This document shows positions 53,994-63,172 of a stretch of DNA of 64,000 nt, one piece after another. The notes below the pieces were generated by a model, which was given only the letters and a program-made list of their open reading frames with translations, was not told where the DNA came from and did not search any database. The stretch spans positions 32,108 through 96,107 of the forward strand of contig JBEVCF010000042.1 in assembly GCA_040514355.1 (NCBI GenBank). The letters are read 5' to 3'. The position numbers were made by a program, and so were the translations under genes. This DNA is from Opacimonas sp040514355. GTDB taxonomy: Bacteria > Pseudomonadota > Gammaproteobacteria > Enterobacterales > Alteromonadaceae. Within the stretch, counting starts at the first letter, position 1. Each line of letters starts with the position of its first letter.

Positions 53994-56915
53994 ATGAAAA
54001 CTAACAAAACGTTTAAGCCAGCAATGCTATCTCTAGCTGTTGCGGCTGCCATGTGCTCGGGTTCAGTCCTAGCACAACAAAATGCGAACACTGATGCAGT
54101 AGCTGATGATGTAGAAGTCATTGCGGTTACGGGTATCCGTGGTTCACTTATTCGTGCGCAAGCAGTTAAGCAAGACGCGACATCAATTGTTGATGCGATC
54201 TCTGCTGAAGACATTGGTAAATTACCTGATTCTTCAATCGCTGAGTCACTTGCACGTCTTCCTGGCCTAGCGGGTGAGCGTGTTAACGGTCGTACTTCTG
54301 GTATCTCAGTACGTGGTTTTAAAGAAGACTTCGTTGGCACGTCATTAAATGGTCGTGAAGTTATCGGTATTGGTGATAACCGTGGTATCGAATACGACTT
54401 ATATCCGTCAGAAATCATGACGGGTGCGACGATCCACAAATCATCTAGCGCAACATTAATGACGCAAGGTATCGGTGGTACAGTAGACTTACAAACTGTG
54501 CGTCCACTCAATGCAGAACGCACGTTAACGGTTACAGGTATTTACGAGTCAAGCCAAGCACCTGCGGATAACCCAGATTTTGAAGATACAGGTCACCGCT
54601 ATTCTCTATCATTTGTAGAAAAATTCGCTGACGACACAATTGGTCTTGCAGTTGCGATTGCTTCGACTGAATCTCCTAATAACCAACGTAAATATGGCGT
54701 TTGGGGTTATTCAGAAAATGCCGATGGTCAAATCACGCCTTCTGGCTTAGATTTAAATGCTCAATCAACGAAATTAGAGCGCGACACGGTATCAGCAGTG
54801 CTTCAATTCCGTCCAAATGACGACTTAGACATCGTCGTTGATTACCTCAACATTGATTTCCAAGACTCAGGTGTACTTCGTGGTTTCATCGAACCGTTCG
54901 CGACAGCAAACGTAACCGGCTCTGGTGCAAACGCAACAGGTTCACAAATCGAAGTTAACCCTGTACTACGTACTGACCCGCTTAACAAAGACGGTGAGCT
55001 AAACGCAGTTGGCGTTAACATTGATTACGCGTTAAATGATGATTGGTCTGTGGAAGTTGACTTCGCGCACTCAGAAGCGAGTAAATTCGAACAGCGTGCT
55101 GAATCCTATGCTGGTTTAGGTCGTTCTGGTTCACTTACCAATGCTGACTTTGGTACGCGTACCTTCCAGATGTCTTCTGAAGGTGTATTCTTCACTGGTC
55201 AATCTGGTTTAGACGCGTTTGCTGATCCTACTCAGTTACAATTAACAGGCCCTCAAGTTTGGGGTGGTGGTCTTGCTAACTTAGCATCTCAGTTCGAAAC
55301 TGACATCCTAAAAGCGAATGGTCAGCCATTTAACTTCCTAAATGCTCAGGACGGTTTCAACAACTTCTTCACGATTGATGAAGAATTAACTCAGTTCAAA
55401 CTTGAGTTTGAAGGCAACCTTGACGGTGAAGTATTCCAGAAAGTCGCATTTGGTATGCACTACTCTGACCGTTACAAAGACAAAGTTAACAACGGTTACT
55501 TTGCAACAGCTAATGTATTCCCAGCAGCGGAATCAATTGCAGAAGCCGGTGTACCGGTATACGGTTTAACTAACCTAACTTGGGCTGGTTTAGGCTATGT
55601 TGTGGCTTATGACGGTAACGCGCCTTATGACAATGGTTATTACGTACAAAACAACGGTGGTTTCCTAGAGCCAGACCGCTTTGGTGATTCATACGTTGTA
55701 GAAGAAGAAGTCACTACATTCTATATCCAAGCTGATTTTGAAACTGAATTAGGTGGTTTTGAGGTATTTGGTAACGTGGGTGCTCAATATGTATCTACTG
55801 ACCAAGTATCAAGTGGTACGCTTGGTGTCATCGGTTCTAACTTCCGCGTGTGTGATGCAGATTCTAACTCTGTGGTCGACTCAAACTGTGCGATCGACGA
55901 TGGTGCAGAATACAACCACTTATTGCCTTCATTGAACATCAGTGCAGAAGTCGCTGACAACACGTTCGTCCGTTTCGCTGCATCTAAGACCTTGTCTCGT
56001 GCACGTATGGACCAAATGAAAGCATCTGGTTTCGTGAAATTTGATATCAACGATCAGTTCATCACTCTACCTGATACTGTTGAAGCGGTTGAGCAATTTG
56101 GTACGCCTTGGTCTAAGTCTGCGGGTAACCCGAAACTTAGCCCACTGGAAGCGAACAACTACGATCTATCTTTCGAGCGTTATTTCGATGACGAAGGTTA
56201 CATCTCATTGTCATTGTTCCGTAAAGAATTAGTTAACTGGACGCGTACTGCGAACGAGTTAATTGACTTTACTAATGACCCATTCAACAACGGTGCAGAT
56301 TACTTCGTAGCGGGTTTCCACGACCGTACTCTAGACGTTGACTTCACGAACTCTGCAACAGGTGAATTCTTCCCTGCAGGTTCTTATGTGACGCCACCTA
56401 GCTTCGGTACATTCTCGTTCTTCGAAGACGGCCTACGCGGTTCAGTTGACGGTGCAGAATTAACAGCTAACATCCCTCTAAGCATGGTTAATGAAAGCTT
56501 AGAAGGCTTCGGTGTCGTTGCTTCATTCACGACGATTGATGCAAAACTAGCGGATGGTTCATCTATCCCTGGTCAATCTGACAGTATCCAATCTGTGATT
56601 GCATACTACGAAAACCAAGGTTTTGAAGTCCGTATCGCGATGACTGACCGTGATGGTTATACGACTTATGAGCGTGGTGGTTCGAACAAGATCGCAGAAG
56701 CGACTCGTGACGGCACACAAGTTGTCGATGCCCAGATCTCTTACGATTTCGCAGAGTCTGAGTACGAGCAACTTAAAGGCCTACGCGTATCACTACAGGG
56801 TACTAACATCCTAGATGATGCAGACCAAGTATCACGTGACGGTAACGGCATCGTTACAGCTCGTCGTGAATTCGGTCCTACTTACATGCTAAACGTGAAC
56901 TACTCGTTCTACTAA
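53994..56915 (+). CDS. TonB-dependent receptor (large marine oligosaccharide-type)
   Basis: Outer-membrane active transporter. A 973-residue protein with a signal peptide (about 1-28, ending 'VLAQQ') and a plug domain with 'TGIRGSLIRAQAVKQDATSIVDAISAEDIGKLPDSSIAESLARLPG' and 'GISVRGFKEDFVGTSLNGREV', a pattern shared by receptors of Alteromonadales, Xanthomonas and Caulobacter that import saccharides and other substrates. A 22-strand barrel follows, ending in the aromatic 'NVNYSFY'. No N-terminal signalling extension is evident. The adjacent halogenases and nearby symporter make a nutrient- or aromatic-uptake locus likely; the substrate is unknown. Confidence 0.92.
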   Translation: MKTNKTFKPAMLSLAVAAAMCSGSVLAQQNANTDAVADDVEVIAVTGIRGSLIRAQAVKQDATSIVDAISAEDIGKLPDSSIAESLARLPGLAGERVNGRTSGISVRGFKEDFVGTSLNGREVIGIGDNRGIEYDLYPSEIMTGATIHKSSSATLMTQGIGGTVDLQTVRPLNAERTLTVTGIYESSQAPADNPDFEDTGHRYSLSFVEKFADDTIGLAVAIASTESPNNQRKYGVWGYSENADGQITPSGLDLNAQSTKLERDTVSAVLQFRPNDDLDIVVDYLNIDFQDSGVLRGFIEPFATANVTGSGANATGSQIEVNPVLRTDPLNKDGELNAVGVNIDYALNDDWSVEVDFAHSEASKFEQRAESYAGLGRSGSLTNADFGTRTFQMSSEGVFFTGQSGLDAFADPTQLQLTGPQVWGGGLANLASQFETDILKANGQPFNFLNAQDGFNNFFTIDEELTQFKLEFEGNLDGEVFQKVAFGMHYSDRYKDKVNNGYFATANVFPAAESIAEAGVPVYGLTNLTWAGLGYVVAYDGNAPYDNGYYVQNNGGFLEPDRFGDSYVVEEEVTTFYIQADFETELGGFEVFGNVGAQYVSTDQVSSGTLGVIGSNFRVCDADSNSVVDSNCAIDDGAEYNHLLPSLNISAEVADNTFVRFAASKTLSRARMDQMKASGFVKFDINDQFITLPDTVEAVEQFGTPWSKSAGNPKLSPLEANNYDLSFERYFDDEGYISLSLFRKELVNWTRTANELIDFTNDPFNNGADYFVAGFHDRTLDVDFTNSATGEFFPAGSYVTPPSFGTFSFFEDGLRGSVDGAELTANIPLSMVNESLEGFGVVASFTTIDAKLADGSSIPGQSDSIQSVIAYYENQGFEVRIAMTDRDGYTTYERGGSNKIAEATRDGTQVVDAQISYDFAESEYEQLKGLRVSLQGTNILDDADQVSRDGNGIVTARREFGPTYMLNVNYSFY

Positions 56916-56933
56916 GCACTCAGTAAATAAGCT

Positions 56934-56971
56934 AGACCTCTATTGTCAACTGGCACTAGAGGTCTTTTTTT
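56934..56971 (+). terminator. Rho-independent terminator after the TonB receptor
   Basis: AGACCTCTA (56934-56942) pairs with TAGAGGTCT (56957-56965), followed by seven T. It separates the receptor transcript from the halogenases, so they are either a second transcript or reached by readthrough. Confidence 0.93.
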
Positions 56972-57060
56972 GCTTACTCCTTTGCATTTGATTGACGATG
57001 CGTTACAGTCAAATGCACAGTGGTAATCCATAAAAATCAATGTTGAACAAGGTAGCGCAA

Positions 57061-58551
57061 ATGCAACAGTCGATTAAAAAAGTAGTCATTGCAGGTGGTG
57101 GAACCGCAGGGTGGATGGCTGCGACCTTACTCAAAAAAGTACTGGGTCAAATGATAGACGTCGAACTGGTTGAATCCGAAGACATCGGTATTGTTGGCGT
57201 TGGTGAAGCGACGATTCCCCCTATACAGATTTTTAATAAGTTCATTGGACTAGACGAAAAAGAGTTTCTGCGTGAAACCAATGGCACGATCAAGCTTGCC
57301 ATCCAGTTTGAAAATTGGCGAGTCAAGGGAGAGAGCTACTTCCACACATTTGGTGCTCCTGGTACATCCATGGGTTTTTGTAACTTCCAGCATTACTGGC
57401 TGCGCGCCAAACAAGAGGGTTTGGATACCTCTTTATGGGACTACGACCTGAATTATCTGTGCTGTAAAGCAGGCAAATTCAATATCATCAATACCCAAAA
57501 CCCAATGTTTGAAATGCCCTATGCCTATCACTTCGACTCGGCGTTGTATGGCAAATATCTGCGCAAGCTCTCCGAGGCTGCAGGCGTGGTGCGCACTGAA
57601 GGGATCATTGAAGATATCCAGGTTGACGCCAAAACAGGCTATATCACCGAACTCGCCCTACAATCAGGTACCAAAGTGCGTGGTGACTTATTTATTGACT
57701 GCACCGGTATCCGCAAGCTGTTAATTGGCAAAACACTCGGTGTTGAATACGAAGATTGGTCACATTGGCTTGCGGCAAACTCAGCCATCGCCGTACCCAC
57801 AGAACGCCATGCAGAGACGGCACCGTATACGCGCTCAATTGCACACGATATTGGTTGGCAATGGCGGATCCCGCTTACCCATCGCAACGGTAATGGCATT
57901 GTATATTCAACTTCATACATGAGCGATGATGAAGCGCTTGAACGCTTGATGCACAACCTCGATACCAAGCCACTAGCTGACCCTAAACACATCAAATTCC
58001 AAACCGGCAGAACGTCCAAGCAATGGCATAAGAATGTCATTGCAGTTGGCTTGGCTAGCGGCTTTTTAGAACCGCTCGAGTCGACCAGTATTCATCTGAT
58101 CCAATCTGCCGTTGTCCGCTTGTTGAAAATATTTCCGCATGATGGGATCACAGAGTCTGCCATTAACACTTATAATGCAGAAAGTAAGACAGAATATGAG
58201 ACCATTCGAGATTTCATTATCTTGCATTACTATGTCAATGAGCGCACCGATTCTGATTTCTGGTGTGATATGCGCAACCTGCCGATACCGTCGCGTTTAC
58301 AAGACAAAATCGATGTATTTAAGGACGTAGGTGGGTTGTTTGACGACCAACACGATATATTTAGAGATGCGTCATGGCTTCAGGTCATGATGGGCCAAGG
58401 GATCATGCCACGTGACTATCATCCTGCAGCCAACGTCCCTCCAAATGATGAATTAGTTGCGACACTTGCCAAAATCCAAGAGGCTAAGCAGCAACCACTG
58501 GCTAAATTAATGCCACATGACCAATTTTTGAGTCGATACACAGGAGCGTAA
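57061..58551 (+). CDS. Flavin-dependent tryptophan-halogenase family protein (first of two)
   Basis: FADH2-dependent halogenase-family protein of 496 residues. The FAD-binding motif 'GGGTAGWMAATLL' is at about 10-22. The catalytic Lys equivalent to Lys79 of PrnA is Lys78 in 'GTIKLAIQFENW', and the signature WxWxIP is at 266-271 ('WQWRIP'). The active-site pair Glu340-Ser341 is in 'EPLEST', as in characterised tryptophan halogenases. Start ATG 57061 has AAGG upstream; a longer frame from 57040 lacks support. Such genes next to TonB receptors are common in Alteromonadales, Xanthomonas and Caulobacterales; one relative, BrvH, brominates indole. The physiological substrate and partner flavin reductase are not in the window. 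Four bases precede the next gene. Confidence 0.92.
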   Translation: MQQSIKKVVIAGGGTAGWMAATLLKKVLGQMIDVELVESEDIGIVGVGEATIPPIQIFNKFIGLDEKEFLRETNGTIKLAIQFENWRVKGESYFHTFGAPGTSMGFCNFQHYWLRAKQEGLDTSLWDYDLNYLCCKAGKFNIINTQNPMFEMPYAYHFDSALYGKYLRKLSEAAGVVRTEGIIEDIQVDAKTGYITELALQSGTKVRGDLFIDCTGIRKLLIGKTLGVEYEDWSHWLAANSAIAVPTERHAETAPYTRSIAHDIGWQWRIPLTHRNGNGIVYSTSYMSDDEALERLMHNLDTKPLADPKHIKFQTGRTSKQWHKNVIAVGLASGFLEPLESTSIHLIQSAVVRLLKIFPHDGITESAINTYNAESKTEYETIRDFIILHYYVNERTDSDFWCDMRNLPIPSRLQDKIDVFKDVGGLFDDQHDIFRDASWLQVMMGQGIMPRDYHPAANVPPNDELVATLAKIQEAKQQPLAKLMPHDQFLSRYTGA

Positions 58552-58555
58552 TACA

Positions 58556-60058
58556 ATGGCTAACAGCCCACACAAAATCGTCATCCTCGGTGGTGGTACC
58601 GCCGGCTGGATGACTGCGAATCTATTTGCACACCGTTGGCAGGATCGCAATGTGCAGATTGTGTTGGTTGAAGCACCGGATATTGGCATTATCGGAGTTG
58701 GCGAAGGTTCCACGCCTACCTTGCGACGTTTTTTTCACGATTTAGGCATTGCTGAACACGAGTGGATGCCACAGTGTAAAGCCACGTACAAAGTGAACAT
58801 CAAATTCGGTGGCTGGAGTCCAGAATCAGGTATCAACGCCTATTCACATCCGTTTATTTCTCAGCTTGATGCTTTTAGTGAGCGTGCCTTTTATACCAAC
58901 TGTATGACACGTCGCTTGGGTTTGAATGTTGAGACGTCACCGGATAATTTTTTGTTTAATGGCTGGTTGTCAAACAACAATCTCGCACCACAAACACCTG
59001 AGAATTTTCCGTTTAAAATTGAATACGGTTATCATTTTGATTCGGGACTACTGGGTCAGTTTTTATGTGAACGCGCCAAGCAAAATGGCGTTGTGCATAT
59101 GCAAGCAAATGTCTCGCATGCCTTATTAGGTAGCCAAGGAGAAATTTCACACCTTGTGTGTCACGATCATGAAGATATCCACGCGGATTTCTTTGTTGAT
59201 TGCACCGGATTTGAGTCGCTCTTGCTACAACAAACCCTCGATGTTAAATTTGAGTCGTTTAACAACAATTTATTTAATGACTCAGCCGTCGTTTTCCCGA
59301 CAGATGCACTGGCCGAGCCCCCTGTTTATACCGAAGCCAACGCGCTGAGCTGTGGTTGGGCATGGCGTATCCCACTGACTCATCGCACTGGCAATGGTTA
59401 TGTTTACTCGTCAGAATTTATCAGTGACGATGCTGCAGAAACCGAATTTCGTCAGTATTTAGGTGTTAGTGATGACCAACCTGCACGCCATTTAAAAATG
59501 AAAGTTGGTCAGGTCAAACAGCACTGGCGTAAGAACTGCCTGGGTTTAGGTTTATCGTCAGGCTTTATCGAACCCTTAGAAGCGACAGCGTTGCACTTGG
59601 TCCAAACTACGGTAGAAATCTTCATGGATGAATACGAGAAGGGCAACTTTGGGACACAACAACAAGATGTGTTCAATAACATGATCAGAGAACGCTTCGA
59701 ACGCGTGCGTGATTATATCGTTGCGCACTACAAACTTAACACACGTAACGACAGTGAATATTGGAAGGCCAATCGCGATAACAACAATCTGTCTGAATCG
59801 TTACTGCAGATCTTAGACGTGTGGTTTAGAAAAGGAGATATCAATCAAGAGATCCACCGTCAACAACTCGCTACGCATTTTGGCTCGACATCTTGGCATT
59901 GCTTGCTAGCTGGCTATGGGGCTTTTCCCAACCTAGCGAAGAACCAACCAGGACGAGGGGATCTGTACTATGAAAAGGAACTCCCGCAACTCTTTTCTGG
60001 TTGTATCTTGAACTTCCAAAAGCATACCGAAGCACTAGCGAAATTGGCCAATCGATAA
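58556..60058 (+). CDS. Flavin-dependent tryptophan-halogenase family protein (second of two)
   Basis: A 500-residue paralogue following the first with a four-base gap. 'LGGGTAGWMTANLF' is the FAD site, Lys79 ('ATYKVNIKFGGW') the catalytic Lys, and WxWxIP at 268-273 ('WAWRIP'). At the active-site pair it has Glu342-Ala343 ('EPLEATAL'), where the first copy has Glu-Ser. Overall similarity to the first is moderate (for example 'VGVGEG' and 'GVGEAT', 'HRTGNGYVYSSEF' and 'HRNGNGIVYSTSY'), so this is an old duplication or a conserved pair rather than a recent copy. Substrate unknown. Confidence 0.92.
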   Translation: MANSPHKIVILGGGTAGWMTANLFAHRWQDRNVQIVLVEAPDIGIIGVGEGSTPTLRRFFHDLGIAEHEWMPQCKATYKVNIKFGGWSPESGINAYSHPFISQLDAFSERAFYTNCMTRRLGLNVETSPDNFLFNGWLSNNNLAPQTPENFPFKIEYGYHFDSGLLGQFLCERAKQNGVVHMQANVSHALLGSQGEISHLVCHDHEDIHADFFVDCTGFESLLLQQTLDVKFESFNNNLFNDSAVVFPTDALAEPPVYTEANALSCGWAWRIPLTHRTGNGYVYSSEFISDDAAETEFRQYLGVSDDQPARHLKMKVGQVKQHWRKNCLGLGLSSGFIEPLEATALHLVQTTVEIFMDEYEKGNFGTQQQDVFNNMIRERFERVRDYIVAHYKLNTRNDSEYWKANRDNNNLSESLLQILDVWFRKGDINQEIHRQQLATHFGSTSWHCLLAGYGAFPNLAKNQPGRGDLYYEKELPQLFSGCILNFQKHTEALAKLANR

Positions 60059-60074
60059 GGCGGTGGCCATGTCC

Positions 60075-60111
60075 CTGGCGATGGAATAGAGGCCATCTCT
60101 ACCAACGCCAG
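60075..60111. repeat. Nested inverted repeat between convergent genes
   Basis: CTGGCG (60075-60080) pairs with CGCCAG (60106-60111), and inside it GATGG (60080-60084) with CCATC (60093-60097). It overlaps the 3' end of the gene at 60099 and has no T-run. It may act as a weak bidirectional transcript barrier. Confidence 0.35.
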
Positions 60112-61145
60112 TAACCCGTTTCTTTGCGCAGTTTAATATTTCTGATCCAGTTCTTAGGTTTGGTACCGGGCGCATCTAGGCCGTGTTTGAGTTTGTGCTC
60201 AATCACGTCTAGTAAACGTTCTGAGGACTTGCCATCTCTATATGGATGATATTCACGCGCAAACTCTTCGAGCAACGCGTCCTGCTCTGCCGAACCTTGT
60301 AACACTTGCTCTAGCGTGGGCCCAAGTGCCTCTGGGCTACGAATATCAAAAATGTACTGATCAGGAACGGAGTTTTTATACGTCACCACGGGTTTGCCCA
60401 ATAAAATGGTTTCGGCAATCGCGGATGATGTGTCGGATAAGACGACATCGCTTTGGCGAATGAGGCCAATCAAATCGACGTTACCATGTAAGGTAACATT
60501 ATCGAACTGCTCAACCTCTTCAGCATATTCCGCCACTACAGCGGGATCCATCTTGGGGTGAAATTTGATATGCCACTGCCATGGGTGTTGCTCGGCGAGC
60601 GCAAAAATCGTCTGTTTGATATCACTAGCAGAGCTAAAGCTTGGTGAAAAGGTGGGCGCGTATAAGATCTGGGGCTGTTCGTGTTCTGTCGAGCACGTGC
60701 TGTCTTCTTGCAAAGGGAAAAAATTATCCATTTTAGGCCAGCCGGTTTGTTCGACATCAAAATAATTGCCGTGTTGCTCAGCTAAGGCTTTAAATTTGCG
60801 CGTAAACAGCGGACCTTGTGTACAGTATAAGTCAAATGACCCGCGGATCCGAAAATGCCCTTTTTTCTTCCACTCAAAGCCATGGAACACCTGCACTTTT
60901 AAGCCTGGAACAAAATCAGGTACAACATTACCTGTTACCATTACGGCATCGGGTGCAAACGCCCTTACCTGCTGAATATCATTGGTATAGGGTTCGTCAG
61001 GCGCAAACTTGCTCACGTCCACGGCTTTGCCAATGACTAACCAGAGAACTTTATCGCCCCGCTCAAGAATAGCACGTTGCACAGGACGTAAAATCTCAAA
61101 GGTGTAATTTTGCTGAATCTGTAAAATATAATGTATGGGTTTCAT
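60099..61145 (-). CDS. CDP-glycerol glycerophosphotransferase family protein
   Basis: A 348-residue cytosolic protein with the TagB/TagF-type C-terminal fold: 'ILYAPTFSPSFSS', 'WQWHIKFHPKMDP', 'DLIGLIRQSDVVLSDTSSAIAETILLGKPVVTY' (the His and DTSS motifs used in the active site). In Gram-negatives such proteins add glycerol-phosphate-like or related groups to surface polymers, or modify capsule and LPS. Here it lies between convergent halogenases and the upstream sugar symporter, ten bases after the symporter stop. Donor and acceptor are unknown, and there are no other polysaccharide genes beside it. Confidence 0.82.
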   Translation of the reverse strand: MKPIHYILQIQQNYTFEILRPVQRAILERGDKVLWLVIGKAVDVSKFAPDEPYTNDIQQVRAFAPDAVMVTGNVVPDFVPGLKVQVFHGFEWKKKGHFRIRGSFDLYCTQGPLFTRKFKALAEQHGNYFDVEQTGWPKMDNFFPLQEDSTCSTEHEQPQILYAPTFSPSFSSASDIKQTIFALAEQHPWQWHIKFHPKMDPAVVAEYAEEVEQFDNVTLHGNVDLIGLIRQSDVVLSDTSSAIAETILLGKPVVTYKNSVPDQYIFDIRSPEALGPTLEQVLQGSAEQDALLEEFAREYHPYRDGKSSERLLDVIEHKLKHGLDAPGTKPKNWIRNIKLRKETGYWRW

Positions 61146-61154
61146 TGCTGTGGA

Positions 61155-62720
61155 TCACCACCAAGTTGCATAAAGCGCGATAAGGATCAACGTAACGCCA
61201 ATCGCAGCCATGTTAAATGCGCTATTTGTCGTAAAATCGCTGCGATCTACCGCGACACTTTGGTCCGTTGCTCGGGCATCGGGTTTGAGTATGGACACGA
61301 CATAACAAATACCCAAGCAAGCCAAGAACACCAAGCCCACGCGATCAATAAAGGGTAGTTCAACCCAATACAGCTTCGCCAATAGCGATAATACCGCTGA
61401 GCCCAAGGCCGCAGCCAATGCCCCCGCAGAACTAGCTTGACGCCAGAACATCCCCATCAGGAAAATCACCACGATCCCTGGGGTGAAAAACCCAGTAAAC
61501 TCTTGGATATACTGAAACGCTTGGTCGAATTTGCCCAACAGTGGCTCTGCGACAATTAGCGCGATGCACAATGCCGACAACGTTGCTAAGCGTCCGACCC
61601 ACACATAATGTGTTTGGCTGTGCTGTGGCCGCATTTTTTTGTACAGGTCCATCGTAAAAATGGTCGAAATACTATTGGTCATTGACGCTAAGGATGACAC
61701 GATTGCTGCCACTAACGCAGCAAAGACAAGCCCCTTGATTCCAGATGGCATGAGCGACATCATAGACGGGTAGGCTTGGTCGGGTGTATCGAGATTCGGG
61801 AATAAAATCAACGCCGTGATCCCGGGCAAGACCACAATAATGGGCATCAATAATTTGAGATAAGCCGCGAAGGCGATCCCTTTTTGTGCTTCAGCAAGAT
61901 CTTTGGCCGCCAGTGCGCGTTGGATAATATATTGGTTAAAGCCCCAGTAACTAATATTCATGATCCACATCCCACCAATCAGGACAGAAATGCCGGGCAA
62001 GCTCATGTAATGCGGGTTGTCTTGACTCAAAATCATATCAAATTTATCAGGTAGCTCACTCGACAAAACACCCAAGCCAGCCATGACACCCTCTCCATTT
62101 GATACAGCTTGTAAACCGAGATAACACAAGAATAAGCCACCAAAGATCAACAGTACCACTTGGATAATGTCAGTGAGCGCCACCGCTTTAAGCCCACCAT
62201 ATAATGAGTAAGCCAACGAAAACAGCGCGAGAAAGATCATGCCATAGAGCCAATCCACACCTGAGACCGTTTGGATCGCCAGCCCGCCAAGCCACAAAAC
62301 GGCTGTCAAATTGACAAAGATGTACACCCCCAACCAAAACAGAGCCAAGATCGTTTTAACCGAGGTGTTAAAGCGCTGTTCAAGATACTGCGGCATGGTG
62401 ATGATATTGTTTTTTAGGAAGATCGGGAGCAGATATTTGCCCACTAAAACCAAGGTAATCGCAGCCATCCATTCATAAGAGGCAATCGCTAACCCAATCG
62501 CATAGCCCGAACCTGACATCCCGATGATCTGTTCTGCGGATATATTGGCAGCGATCAGTGAGGCGCCAATCGCCCACCAAGGCAGGTTTTTCCCAGCTAA
62601 AAAATAATCTTCGGTGTTTTTTTCATGATCGGGACGTTCTCGTGAAATCCAAGTAGCAAGTCCAATGAGAACAATGACGTAAAATGCGACCACAAAGAGG
62701 TCGAGTTGGGACAGTAACAT
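61155..62720 (-). CDS. Sodium/solute symporter (SGLT-like, SSS family)
   Basis: A 521-residue inner-membrane symporter with about 14 helices, strongly resembling vSGLT of Vibrio parahaemolyticus. Residues equivalent to the vSGLT galactose-binding set are present: 'EQIIGMSGSGYAIGLAIASYEWMAAI' (Glu of the E88 position), 'FNQYII' (N260/Y263 positions), 'AAYLKLLMP' (K294) and 'FQYIQEFTGFFTPGI' (Q428). Hence a sodium-coupled hexose or similar sugar uptake role is likely. The gene below it encodes the CDP-glycerol-family protein, probably co-transcribed. A palindrome lies just upstream of the ATG. Confidence 0.9.
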   Translation of the reverse strand: MLLSQLDLFVVAFYVIVLIGLATWISRERPDHEKNTEDYFLAGKNLPWWAIGASLIAANISAEQIIGMSGSGYAIGLAIASYEWMAAITLVLVGKYLLPIFLKNNIITMPQYLEQRFNTSVKTILALFWLGVYIFVNLTAVLWLGGLAIQTVSGVDWLYGMIFLALFSLAYSLYGGLKAVALTDIIQVVLLIFGGLFLCYLGLQAVSNGEGVMAGLGVLSSELPDKFDMILSQDNPHYMSLPGISVLIGGMWIMNISYWGFNQYIIQRALAAKDLAEAQKGIAFAAYLKLLMPIIVVLPGITALILFPNLDTPDQAYPSMMSLMPSGIKGLVFAALVAAIVSSLASMTNSISTIFTMDLYKKMRPQHSQTHYVWVGRLATLSALCIALIVAEPLLGKFDQAFQYIQEFTGFFTPGIVVIFLMGMFWRQASSAGALAAALGSAVLSLLAKLYWVELPFIDRVGLVFLACLGICYVVSILKPDARATDQSVAVDRSDFTTNSAFNMAAIGVTLILIALYATWW

Positions 62721-62738
62721 ACGCAGTCTTTTCTTATT

Positions 62739-62754
62739 ATTGTGTTATCACAAT
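62739..62754. promoter_or_regulatory. Palindrome upstream of the sugar symporter gene
   Basis: ATTGTG (62739-62744) and CACAAT (62749-62754) with a four-base centre, 19-34 bases before the ATG. The symmetry and location suit a repressor operator; the spacing does not fit a CRP site. The gap 62721-62898 otherwise shows only a weak inverted repeat at 62808-62832. Confidence 0.4.
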
Positions 62755-62898
62755 AGCGAGCTGAGACCATTTAGTCAAACCATTGATTATAAACTTGACT
62801 GAATATTGGAGTGATCGCTTCTCGCTCACTCCATATCATCTTGGTTAATAATACGGTTTTGCAAAGCAAATTTGGACAGTTGGAACGTATTGATAAAT

Positions 62899-63172
62899 TC
62901 AGATTTTTTGTAAGGTATGAGCAGCTTCTCGTTTGTGGATAAAAGCATCCACTTGTAGCGCGCTTGCTTGCTGTAAATACAAACGATTTTCATACATCGA
63001 CACAATAATGTATTTACACAAGCGATTAATGCTTTTGGTGTATTCAATTAAATCAAATCCACTTTTCTCACCCATCGCAATGTCAGTGATGACAATCTCC
63101 GCTCGCTCGAGTAAACCGAAGCCAAAGCACTGTCTGCACCCGTCGTTAATCTAATGGTAACGACCGACGAAT
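62899..63172 (-). pseudogene. Decayed response-regulator receiver domain
   Basis: Reading the minus strand reveals a receiver-domain fragment with no complete reading frame. One frame gives 'ERAEIVITDIAMGEKSGFDLIEY' (phosphoacceptor-type Asp), 'YIIVSMYENRLYLQQA' (Ser at the conserved Thr/Ser position) and 'DAFIHKREAAHTLQKI' (conserved Lys), then TGA at 62899-62901. The preceding helix ('TTGADSALASVYSSER') is in another frame, implying a frameshift near 63098. A further frameshift in an A6 run near the end would continue the chain to 62826. The acidic Asp pair expected near the domain start is missing. No start codon or ribosome-binding site fits. It overlaps the 3' end of the upstream gene. 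Confidence 0.6.

Noticed and set aside
62739..62754. CRP-like site upstream of the symporter
   Set aside because: CRP needs TGTGA-N6-TCACA; this palindrome has a four-base centre and lacks the full arms.
62933..63154. 73-codon plus-strand frame opposite the receiver remnant
   Set aside because: Its translation has no recognisable domain, while the minus strand shows clear receiver-domain motifs.
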